From NCBI RefSeq assembly GCF_963576545.1, contig NC_083646.1:11242991-11306990 (forward strand): a stretch of DNA of 64,000 bases, read 5' to 3'. Each line of letters begins with the position of its first letter. Positions within the stretch are counted from its first letter, which is position 1. The DNA comes from Limanda limanda (Eukaryota > Chordata > Actinopteri > Pleuronectiformes > Pleuronectidae). Of the stretch, positions 27,541 to 40,200 are shown piece after piece. Below the pieces are notes generated by a model that saw only the letters and a program-made list of their open reading frames with translations, was not told where the DNA came from and ran no database searches. The translations under genes were made by a program, and so were the position numbers.

Positions 27541-28352
27541 ACGATGTTATTACTGAATATAGCGGCGGCGGCGGGCGACAAGAGCAGAAAGAACAGATAA
27601 CAATCAGAAAGGGGGGAGGGGGGAGAGTGGGGGAGAGACACAGGTGAGGAGGTAGTAAAGTGCAGTAGGCGGGGAGTGGGAACTTTAGGTGGGAGGGAGA
27701 GAAAGAGGAGATAAGGAGGGAGCCGGCGGAGGACTTGTTGAGGAACTGAAAGCAGAGGAGAGCGGCTGAGGGGAAAGGGAGGAGCACCAAGCAGACAGCA
27801 GGGTTACACATGAGAAGTCTGAGAAGGAATTAAAACTAAGCACAGAGAGCGAGCAGAGAAGGGCAAGAACAGGTAAAGTTGGTCGGGGTAAGTTTCAGTC
27901 TTACACATCCCGGCTGATTGCCAAGTTTTTTGTTTTTCTCAGCGTGGTGAGAGATAGCAAATCAGAAAGCAAGAAAAGCAGCAAACAAAAGGAAACCACA
28001 GGACTAGAAAGCAGAAGTAACAAGGCGAGGAGGGAGAGACAGCGGTTGAACGGTCGCACAGAAAGTGAGGAAGAGAACGAGAAGAAGGAGAGACGAGGAG
28101 GAGTGTGAGCTGTGCAGCGAGGGGGTAGCGTAGGAAAACAAGAGGAGACTCATTGACAGGGAGGACGGACTTAAATCCACGGACTACTGACATCAGCAAA
28201 ACAAAAGGAAGAGGAGCATCAGAGGAGAGAGGTCACTGCAGTCCAGCAGCAGAGGAGCTCGCCTGTGGGCGTCTGCTATGCAACCGAGACAAGTGAGATA
28301 GACAGATTCAAGCTCAGGCAAAGTTCACCCAGGCAGTCCTCACTCTGACACC
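27541..28352 (+). promoter_or_regulatory. pitpnc1: Probable promoter/5'UTR region of the pitpnc1-type gene
   Basis: Purine-rich sequence with a GGCGGCGGCGGG run near 27563-27575 lies directly before the start codon. The ATG sits in a good context (GACACCATG). A likely 70-nt 5'UTR intron lies at 27873-27942. No TATA box is obvious, so the transcription start is undetermined. Confidence 0.45.
27873..27942 (+). other. pitpnc1: Candidate 70-nt 5'UTR intron of the pitpnc1-type gene
   Basis: Donor AACAG/GTAAAGT at 27873, acceptor TTTTTTGTTTTTCTCAG ending at 27942, and a CTGAT branch-like motif at about 27913. The polypyrimidine tract is strong and the length is within the range of short fish introns. 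If used, the coding exon would be 27943-28400. Confidence 0.5.
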
Positions 28353-28400
28353 ATGTTGGTGAAAGAGTACCGCATATGTATGCCACTGACTGTGGATGAG
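28353..28400 (+). CDS. pitpnc1: pitpnc1 coding exon 1 (start)
   Basis: Sixteen codons, MLVKEYRICMPLTVDE, ending in phase 0 at GAG/GTAAGT. This is the invariant first strand of class II PITPs. Confidence 0.93.
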
Positions 28401-31400
28401 GTAAGTGTGTACGCTTTACCACACACACACACACACACACAAACATTGCCCTCCAACGAGTTTAATTTCAAAGACAAAAGAGTGGGCTCTTATTCAAAAA
28501 ATTTTCTCTCAACTCGTAATCTTGAAAGTGTTAACGCGCTGATAAGAGAATTGCCAACAGAGCACACCGACCTCCCGCGGCTGCTCTGTGGGAGCCTTGG
28601 CACGCCGGGTGGCGAGCTACGTTCAGCACCAACACGCTCTGCCAACGTGACGCCGCCGACGCACAACACCTGGCCAGCAGCATCATAGCGCTGCTGTTGT
28701 GTCTAAATTATCTCCCCATCTGTCTGCCTCGCTGCGCCCCCCTCGCTTTCTTTAGCACTCCCCGCAGCAAACACAAAACTAGTCGGACTGGTTACAGCTT
28801 TCCAAGATCCAAACTCAAACAAGAGGTATTTGGGCCGCAGGTTGATAAACAAAGGAGATCCCGCTAGTGGAAAGGGGGCGGGGGTTGGACGAGGGAGTTT
28901 AATGCGACACGGTGTCCTTCACAAGCAATGTCATCATCGGCTCCTGTATCCGCCCCTCACCCCCGATTTGATTGTACCCGTTACCACAGCGGTGACAGTG
29001 ACAAATAGCCGTCCAGAATAGGATTCACAGTGTCGGTACAGGACACACAAACTTCTGAGCTTGCAGCAAATCCTCTTTTCGCCCGAGTGTAATGTAAGTT
29101 TAAGTGCAGCCCTTCTTTTGGAGACGGTATCAGGTCGCTGGCAGTTTACCTGAACCCGAGCCATTCACAATGTCTTAGCGCTTGCTCAATTTGAAGAGGA
29201 AGCAGTATGGATTTTCAAGAGTGAAATAGGTAGTAGTAACACAAGCTTGCAGCTGCACCGCATTCAACAATGCCCGGTATCGTATTCTACCGTGGGAAAA
29301 GCTGACGGCTGTAGCTCAAGCAGTGGAGTGGATGAGTGGGGTTGGGGGGGTGGAGGGAGGTTTAATCTACGGCTCCAGATATGCTCATGCTCAAGTGTCC
29401 TGAAGCAATGTGTATGTGTGCAGACCTGCAAACATTCCAATGCTGTAAAAACGGCGTCTAAACTTCGATCTTGTCAGGTGATGCATCATCAGGTTGGAGG
29501 GTCAACGTCTTCTTATTGTACATTGAATGTCAGACACTAATTCCATCACTTACTCTGCAGACAAAACTTTTAGGCTGCCTATAAAAGTACTCTATGAAAC
29601 TGTTAGGGTTTAAATGTCTACCTAAGTGTCGGTAAATGTAATGGGAGAGGTGGTGCCATAGACCTGCCATCAACCACCGGGGGCTGATGAAGTGTTTGCA
29701 AGAATGTGGAAGAGAAATCAACATCACTTAGCTCACAAGCAACCGACAGAGGAAGTTCTCATGTTGTCTTTCTTTACAGCCGTAAATTAAAGGGGATTTA
29801 ATTATTCCAGGAGGAAAAATGTCAAAGTGAAGCCAGTTCTCTACAAAATCATCTAAATAATAAAATACAGGTTTGCATCTATTCTGTTAAAACACACTTA
29901 AACCATCAGGGGTCATATAACAATTGAAGTGGAGATAATTCATGCGTAGCTTGGGGGTTTATAAATACACCTGTGTGCGGAGGCGTCGACTTTTGGGAGA
30001 TATTGTTGAGTCAACAGCTTCACATCAAGATTAAGAAAAACAGAAGTCAAAATAGACACAAGGAATCGTCTGAGTCACTGAGGAACAGAAAGAAACTGCA
30101 GCAGTGTGTGAATTAATGTCAAAAGTCACATTAAATCCACTTTGATTCAGTACTGTAAAGCAATGTTCAATATGTTTTTATAGGTTCTGTAAATCACCAC
30201 TTTAAAAAGGGAATAAGATGTTGGTTATTATTTACGCAGAGGGATAAATTTAACGTTTATGAGGCGACCACACAGTCACACAAGGAAGTACAGGGTTTTT
30301 TTATTGGTTTGGCAAAAATTACCTCATTTAAATTGTCAGTGAACAGATAGTGTTGAACAACAAACTCAAGTTTTTTCCTTATCACAAATTTAAAAATTTT
30401 GTTTTAAACTTTATTTAGTTTGTTGTTGTTTTTTATCATAAATGCTTTCATTCATACTTTCTGTCACACCCCAGCCTGAGGCAGTGATGAGTTACGAGTT
30501 TGTGACAGCTCGTAAACCGATCAGCGCCTTTCATTTCTTTATTTAGACAGTAGTAGAAGAATAAACAAACAGAAACACTGTGGATGACTTCCTCATCACA
30601 TCGCTCATCACAGACTCTCAGAGAACATTATGGGGACTTAGGGACAGATAAGTGCTCATTCAGCTTCCAGCTTAAGATTTGTTTTCCTCAAAGTGAAAGG
30701 AGATTCACAACCTGTGTGGGAGGAAGTCATTAATGTGTAGTCTGTTAGTCTAAAGACGGTGTAAAAGCACCCATCGCTATGATTAATTAAGTGCCATGAA
30801 TACGCAATAAGTAAATATTGAATGTTGACGTTCCCCAGTAATTGGAACAAGAAGGAGGAGTGTCACATGCTGTCAGCAGAGTAGGGTGAAGGATGGCAAC
30901 CTGATGTGTGCCCTCTTTTTCTTTGCCGCCCCATCTCGCTCTGTTTCTACTTTTAATTAAAATTATGCTTTAGTGGCACACACATTTATATAGGGCAGGG
31001 AAAGGCATTACATTGTGGTGGTCACAGCCGAACAGTTAAGTTGTACTGTGTGATTTAGGACAAACAAAATACGGTAGTAAGAGGTTACTGTAGCATGTAT
31101 TTTGTGATATTTTGTGAAAAAAGGCAACACTGATTCTGTGAAGCTGAGCTCATTGAGGAGGTTCCTATAGATCTCTCCTTTCCAAATGTCAGGTCAAGTC
31201 AGTATAATTGACACAACCTAAAATCCCAAATTGTGCCTTGAAGGGCGTTTCCAGTTACCCTGGAATCCTTCTAAGAGGCGTTGTTTACTGGCACACACCA
31301 GACCAACAAAACAATGAGATTACATAACGACAGAATGAGACGCCTCCATGGAGTAATCTTATGTCAGTCATCATATCAAGTTTCCAAAATGTTAGTGATT

Positions 31401-34400
31401 AGTCCCTGGATGGAACAAAAATCTGAATGGAATGGGCCCCTTATTGGTCTGGTCTGGTTTCCAGACTACTTTGCAACCCATCAGCATCCGTAGCACAACT
31501 TCTTTACTCAGAAAAATACCTCCAATGGGGCAAAATAGGAGAATCTTGAGGAAAAGCAACAAAGGAGGGGTCTGGTGCACGGGAACAAGTGTGTATAGTG
31601 TAGACAGAAAAATAAAAAGTGAGTCATGGTTGTGTGCAGGCCTTAAAACTTTCAGACTACATGTTTGAAGGATCTCACTCATCCAGGTCACGATATCTTC
31701 AGTTCTACATGTGTATTTAGACAACTGCACTTGCACACACAAGTAAGTCCAGATGTCTATGTACAAATGTATAACTATACATTTTTTTAGGAATTTCTTA
31801 AAACTTTCTTTAACATTGTGAGATGGGATATTTAAAAAAAAAAAATGTCATTAATTTGGTTAAGAGAAAACCAGTCACTGATATTTATGGGACTGCCTCT
31901 GTGGAGGTATGAACTCTACAGAGTGTCATTCTAGTTGCTTATGAATACAATTGTATTTGCAAGAGTTCTTTATAATAACTTACATAAAACATCAGAGAAA
32001 ATGTGACAGTATACCTGCTCAATTTAAAATCCATCGTGGGCCTTCGCAAATAATTGTGAATGAAACTAAGACTTTACTCAAAACTCATCAGTTCAGGTGG
32101 CCTCATTCAGAACACACCTTGCTCTTCATATATTTGCTCACAACCATAATGATTTCCTTTTCTCACTCCATCACCATTCTCACCATTGTCACCCTGCAGT
32201 ACAAGATCGGACAGCTGTATATGATCAGTAAGCACAGCTGTGAGCAGAGCGGTGGGGGAGAAGGCGTGGAAGTGGTGAGGAATGAGTCAAACGTTCACCC
32301 TCAGCACGGCCCGGGACAGCTGACCGAGAAGCGGATCTACCTCAGCAGGTAGAGTGCACTCCGACAAACGACTGTGTCCCTAATGACAAAGCAAACTTAG
32401 CCTTGTCCTCGTGTTGTCAGCTCTGCCATTAGAATAACTGATTGACTTTGATCTTTGAGCTCTTGATTCATTGTAAAACTTGATGTCCTGTAGGAGTAAG
32501 TTGCATGTATCACCACTGACAAGCAATAAAAACTGATTTCTGCAAAGCAACACCCACTTCTCAGTGATACCTGCCTTCATCTAAAGTCCAGGTGCATGAC
32601 CTCTGTCTCAGACATGTTGGGGCCGGTGCTTTGGGATTACAGTGGAACTGTTTTCGTTCCATGATCTCACCCTCAAGCAAACCATCCAGGTTCTCATAGT
32701 GTTAAGTCTAGACTTCCAGCCAACAAAAACACGTTCACGTCATCCTGATAGTGGCATTAACTGGATATGTTTTGAGGTTTGAGCCTATGATTCTTTCATT
32801 GTAGTGTTGAAATTCCATACACCCAAATGATGGTAACAGCAGCATTTAAACACTAATTAGTGTTTTATTATAATGTAGTAATAAGCAGGTAAAAGGCCAT
32901 TTAACTGTTTATTAATGCAATAGTTTGAATGTTTGGAAAACACGTATTCACCTTCTGGTGGTGAGTTAGACGAGTGGATTGAAATCACACATGGATGCAT
33001 TAATATGCATTTACAGCCAGTTAGCTTAGCTTAGCATAATACTAACCTTGGCAAGCAGCTAGCCTGGCTTTGTCCTGAGGTAATGAAATATCTAGTCTCT
33101 GGTTTGTTTAACCAAACCAAAATCCAACATGTAAAGACGGATATGCAGATGTTGTTTTATTTGGACTTAACCAGACCAACATTTTCCTTCATTTCCAGTC
33201 TTTTATGCTAAGCTACAGAAACCTAACTGCCTGTAGCCTTATATTTCACATGCAGAAATGAACGTGGGGTACACTTTCCCAGGTAACTCTCAACAAAAAT
33301 ATAAATATTTTTTAACATATTGAAAATTGTTCTTATTATTTTGCCACGATTTTACTTGTATTTTTGAATAAATCTAATTTTAGAAAACGTATGTCTAACA
33401 TGTGTCAATAAACATAGTAACTACTATCAATCCTTCATTATCTGTAAATACACAAATGAGATGTAAAAATTGGTAATTAACAGGGTAATTATTAGTTTAA
33501 TAACTATATAATAATGTGTAATGAACCATTAGGTGTTTAGTATAGGTTTAAAATGAAGTTTTACCCAAGTGAATTCTAAATCTCCTTAAAGCAAAGAGAA
33601 TGTATTTTTCTAATGTGAATTTAACACAGCTACAGACCGACATCAGAGTAAACAGGGATATGTGCACAGTGACATGGCTGAGGTGATGACTGTTGAGTCA
33701 CAGGACTTTGAAGCTCCGTGTGACTAAAGCTTTCCTGTTTTTGTGCTGAAAGAATGTTTTGTTTGCTTTGCACTCAGGATGACAGTCCTTTTACCGGTGA
33801 GTGATGACCATAGTGGATGAAACCAGTCTGAAAAACAAAACAAAAAAACTGAATTCTTGTCTAAGTCTAAATTCATTCCCTAACCCGCGGCTCACCTCAC
33901 TCATTACCCTAACGTAACCTCAACTCTTATTCTAATCACCACTATAAACCGAAGACCTAATCCTAAAGTAAACTCTAAAAGAAGTAAATGTTCTCACTGT
34001 GGAGGATTTTCCTAATCTTTCTGTGCTTGAGGGACATTTGGTCTACATTTGTAAAGATACACTAAAACACACACACACACTGCTGCAGAATATAGTCGAC
34101 CTCAATCATGTTCTGACATGTGACCTAGAAGTAACAGTAACAATTCATCACCACAGGTGTAATTGGAAATGAGTCATACAAATCAACGCTATGCCGAGAG
34201 TAGCCTACAGGTATCTGGCTATAAATGGCACAAGAACCACTTAGGAGCTCTGTGGCTACGTCCATGATCTCTCTCCCACTCTCGGACTCACGCTGCTCTC
34301 TTCTCTCTCCCTGTCTTTCTCTCAGCAAGCTGCCTTCCTGGGCGCAAGCGTTTGTCCCGCGAATCTTCTACGTGACGGAAAAGGCCTGGAACTTCTACCC

Positions 34401-37195
34401 ATTCACCATCACAGGTGCTTCTGTTTGTGTTGAACATCATATCGCTATCACCTCAATGCATTATACACAACTTATTTACTTATAACAGCTGGTATTCCAA
34501 GTTCCAATCAAATATTTATCACAGCGTACGCATGTATTCCCCTGTGGAAGCATGTATGTGTGTTTTTGTGTGTGTGTGTGTGATAGCAACTGTGTTCTCA
34601 TGCATGTATGAGTAACTAATGCTCTTTCTCCCCGTCCATATTGAACGTCCCTGGTGCTGCAGAGTACTCAGTAAGTATTCTCACACATCATTTACTGTAC
34701 ATGAACACAACAGAGCTCATCTCTTTCCTCTATCAGTCGATCTAATCTGCCGCCTGCTTCCACTCTCTCTATCTCTGCCCCTCAACCATTTTCTCCCATT
34801 TTTACCTCTCGTCACCCCGTAGCTATCGTTCCTCCCCAAGTTCAGCATCCGCATTGAGACGAGATTCGAGAACAACAACGGCGATAACGACAACGTGAGT
34901 ATGACTGAGAGCAAGTGAGAGGTGCGAAAGATGGTGATTAGAGAAGATGGGGAGGAGAAAACAGGGGAGAGAGAGAGAGAGAGGGAGATAGCAATTTTCT
35001 CTGTAGCACAAGGAAAATGTTCATCACATTGATGGGCCCATTACTAGGAAAACAAGAGAAGCACAAAATGCACAGTTGGCAGATCTATTACCAAGACATG
35101 CAACATGGTGATTGTGGCTGCAGTGTTGCATATTGTCTAAGTCCAACACACACACACACACACAAACACACACAAACACACACACACACACAGACAAACC
35201 CACAACATTGTCAGCTTATGTCTGGGTTGTGTTATCTGCGAAAAGAAGTAACAAGACCCAACATGTCACAATATGGAGTGGTGGACTTCTGCTTGTGTGA
35301 AAAATGTGGTGACTCTTGTTTCTTGTCACACAGTTACAGGCTACATGAGGTTATTTCAAACAGACACGCATTCATATGAAGTCGGGCAAAGTCCTGCTAC
35401 AGCACAATTTCTACTCGGATCTTCTTTCTGTATAATTGTTAATACATGATTTATGATAGAGTATTTGCACAGTGGATAAGAACGCTGTGACAGGATCGTG
35501 CCCTGAGCACATTGTAAAAAAGCAACACATCCGGCTAAAGCAGCATATTCCATAAGAGGGAGTCCGACCCTGAGCAGACACGGACCAACAGGAGCGCCAC
35601 AGGAGCGTAGCGGGGTTTTATCTAACAGCAGCTTTTCCCATTTGTTAGTTTTCAGCGGTGAAACGACTTCACAGGGACTTTATGCACATATTTTTAAAAG
35701 TGCTGTATCCCCTCTCTCCTTATTTTCCCCTCCATTGTCTCACGAGGAAAAGTGAATTCTGCTCCCATAACTCTTTTTTTCCCCCCACTCTTTTAATATC
35801 CTTCATACATCCTCCTTTTTTTCTCCTCTGCCCTCTCTGTCTGTTCTCTCCTCTCTTTGCTCCGGTGTGATTTGCTCTGAGGGCCTCAGGGTGGGATATA
35901 GTGAGGGGTGTTATGGTGTGTGACCTCAGTTTCTACACAGTTACTCATCTACTCTCATCCAGTTCTCCACTGTGTGCCAGAGTATGCAGGGAGTGCAAGT
36001 GTGTGTCTGTGTGTGTGTGTGTGTGTGTCTGCTCTCATTATACTGTACGACCTCCCCCATCTGTTTGGATGCAGGTGTTTGGGGACACGCCGACCCCAGC
36101 GGAGTGTGTGAGTTTCCTGGATATCCTGAGTGACCCCATCCCTGAAAAGCACTACAAAGAGGAGGAGGTGCGCACTGCACCGTCACAAACACACAAACAT
36201 GAGCAGTTAATCAGGAACACTTAAGACCCAGCAGTCTAATACGACAATGATTTCCACCTGTCATGAAGGTGGAAGTAGTCAGTTTTTATTGAAGCTGTTG
36301 ATTTAACTGTGTGATCATTTTGAAGGATGTGGTTTGTGGTGCTGTTGAACTGCACCTGATATAGATTGGTTGGACAAGATAATAGAAACACACGGAAATG
36401 CAACACAATTCAGCACTTTCTTCATTTTTTGAACGGTATCAACAAAAATTTAAAATTACAACCTTTTTTGGGGCTGATGTATTACACTGCACACTGCCAG
36501 GTGTATATAAATTTGTTTTTGCAGTATTCCATGATCAGGTTAAATAAATACCTTATTCAACTATTTGATACGACTTAGGTGAGCAGATTGTCTCTTATGT
36601 CAAATATGAAATATAAAGCGTAGGACAGCAGTCTTAGCATAAATCTTGACACAAAAAGAGACAAAACAACAACATAAAATGCCTCCCTATTCTCTTGTGT
36701 TGTGATCCAGTTGTCTGAAAGTCACGGCATTTGTTGCAGGTTAAGAGCTTAAATCTTCTCATCTACAAATGATAACACACAAATGATAATCTGCGTTTTT
36801 GCACATGAAAGTGCATAAATCAGTTGAAATATCCACATCCCTCTTTTACACCTGTCTGTCTTCATTCCTACCTCTCCAAGGTTTTACACTTCTTTAATCT
36901 AGGAGTCCTCAGAGACAAAGGTCGATTCACAGGCCTGGGTGCACAGACGTGTGCAGACAAGCACACATAAACACAGGCCATGCACACAAACACATGCATG
37001 CACAGACTAACAACGAGAAGGGCCAACACACCCATTTCATATTAACACTGTGAGAACATACAATCACAGAGACAAACGTTTTCCAATCAGCTTTGGTCAC
37101 AGATGCATTATGCATTTTATCATGCTTTCCCTCTGATGGGATGTGTGGGGCAACAATCTGTTTGCACCTCCTCTCACATATTGTCACACTCATTT

Positions 37196-37227
<32 letters not shown>

Positions 37228-40200
37228 TACAAATTCACTTACACACACACATCAATAGCTCCCCCTGAAGATGCCTCACAGGACCCAAGTTTCTGCAGAG
37301 TCAGCGAATAACGTATAGACCGGCTGTTTGCTCTGTGCAGGACCTGAGTCTCTGGCAGTCAAATAAAACTGGCAGAGGGCCTCTGGAGGAGAGCTGGAGA
37401 GACGACCACAAGCCCATCATGTGCTCCTACAAGAAGGTGCAGTGCAGCTTTGAGGTCTACGGCTTTCAGACCAGGACTGAGGAGTTCATTCACAGAGTGA
37501 GACAGAGTTTTTTTCTTCCCCCATAATTCCTTTTCGCTATGCTGATGTCCTGAGGGTTGGATCAAGATAAGATCTGCAATTACAGTTACGAGCACCTACA
37601 GGTGTAGCACAACGTGGGAAAATTAGATTTTAGATCCAATTGGATTCCATAAAGTGCTCTGCTCCTTTTTCTAGCTCTGATTTGTGCACGTTGTTTTCAC
37701 TTGTACAGTAAAATGGTGATCTCCAATGATCATGATTGGTTATTACTTCCGCCAAGGAAGTTTTATTTTCATCCACGTTTGTTTGTTACCACGGACCTTT
37801 AAACCTGAAGGCATTTTTCAACATTTACATAAATTTCTTATTGAATTATTAATGGGTTTAGATTTTTTTTAAATCACTATTATTTAGAAATGTGTGGAAT
37901 TTGGTGCAGACCCCCCCCCCCCCTAAAAAAATCCAGATTTAGGAAATTCAATGTGGTTTCATTGGGCCTTGGTAGAGATGCGCGTTTGAATATGCCATAT
38001 GTTGCTTTGAGACATAAAAATAATCATTACCACATTAATTTATAGAAAACAGTTAGCCTGAGGTGAGCTCTTCACTGCTTTCTATTCAACCAACTATTTT
38101 GTTATTGTATTATTAGGAAATGTGCTGTAATGGTTTCCACCACGAAACAGTGAGCAGGCGTCTTTTCTTACAGCTCAAAATAAGCAAAGGTTTTCACAGT
38201 TTCAGGTCAGAGGAATGAGTTAAATGCCCGCTGGGGCAAAAAAAAAAAATCACTTTCAAAACAATTGTCCAACACAATGAAGCAAAGCAATGAAGCATGA
38301 AGGAAAACTGAAAGCATTTAAAGGCAAACTGGCTGCGCCCTTTTTTCCCACACTGTTAAAGCATAGCCATTGTTTATGGGAATGTCCTTTTAGTTTCAGT
38401 GCAAATAATACCGCTGAGATAAGTTTCATCTAATGTGAGATAAGTCTTCATTTATCTCAACCACAATCTCATTCCTTCAAAGTAATTACACAGAAGTTTA
38501 TCCAACGTTTTGACAATGACGTCCTGTGAACTGCTACCGATTGTGGTAATTTTCCACACATGACTGCACACGTTTCAATGTCGTTTGATTTCATTTTGTT
38601 TCTGGTTTGAATTCAGAACATCAGGGACATTCTGCTGGTCGGCCACAGGCAGGCGGTAGCATGGGTAGACGAATGGCACGGTGGGTCAGACAAACACACA
38701 CAATGCAGCTTTTAAACATTCAGAGCAGTGCGGTTGGGCAGTTTGTTTCTCCCTTTACCTTCAATATATATACGCTGTAATATTTCATACTCTGCTCTAA
38801 TGCCTTGAGTGTCTGCATTTGTACTGTGCTTTTCCCACAGGGCTGAGTTTGGAGGAGGTGAGAGAGTACGAGCATATGATGCAGGAGAAGACCAACAGCA
38901 AAGTCAAATCCAGCCAGAACAACCCAGGTGAGACTGCACTGTACTGAAATACCACAGAGGATACAAGGGGAGACAGAGGGGAGACAGAGGGGGGGAGAGG
39001 AGAGATAATACAGCTGGAGGTGAGAGCGCGGTAAAGGTAGAGAGAGCAGAAGCAGAAGATAAGATGTGGCATAGATGAAAAGCAGTTTGAAATGGATGTT
39101 TCTGCATTTCATTTGGACATAATAAGCAGGGAGGTCTACAGAGGAAACACTGGAATGCAAACACACACCTAAAACACAACTCACATATTGTAGACCATTA
39201 GGAATTTTGTATTTATTCAGCCTGCCGTGATGTCTGCAATGCTAACGGGCTTGAGCAGAGGTTTGTTGCAGCATTAATGCCTTCGCTGCCCAACAACTAC
39301 CCAGATGGCTGGTGTGCATCTGTGGGAGAGGAAGGGAGAGTGAAGAGCAGTCGGGAGGCATTTCACAACACAAGGAGCCGAGTGGGGGGAGAGACAGAGG
39401 GTACATGCCCGGAAAAGGACGGCAGAAAGACAGATGTAGGGGGGGAAGGAGGAGAGTGGGCTGCCTCATGAAGTGATAATGCCACTGCGTCGGTCTAATA
39501 AACAGTGTAATGCAGCCACCTGCTGAACTGTCTCCCGCACCAAGCAGCCACTGCAGCAGTTAGCTGCAAATGTCAGCCCTGGCAGGGGTCTGTGTCCTGT
39601 GTGTGTGTGCGTGTGCGTGTGCGTGCGTGTGTGTGTGCTTTTGTGCTGGTGTGAGTGTTTGTTCACCCTGCCCCCTTCTGGTTAGTGTGGTGAACCTCAG
39701 CTGGATGTGAGCGATATCAAGGGTAGAATTGCCAATATGGCCTGTAGCATCCCCCCCCTTCTCGCTTTCTTTCTCTCCCCCTCTCCCTCTCCCTCTCTCT
39801 CTCTCTCTCCCTGTGTGTGTGATGATGAGACATCAACCTGCAACAAATCTGCAGTCATTGCTCAACCTGCTGCAGCTCACTGCGCTGCCCTGAGCCCCTA
39901 CAGGCTGCTCTCTGCTACTGCATCCCTCTCCGCTCAGGCCCAGTACTAGGTTTTATTTTACATTGCATTACATTTAGCTGATGCTTTTATCCAAAGCCAC
40001 TTACAGTAGAACAATTTGTACAATTTGCTTAAAAAATGCCAAATTACAAGTACTACATGTAAGTCCCATATAAGTTTACCTAAAAATATATATTTTTTAA
40101 ATATAAACACCAAAGTTGACGGTGGTTTATTAGACAAAATCATCTTAACCAAGGTGTTGTCTGAAGAGGTGTGTCTTTAGTCTACGACTGAAGATGTTTA

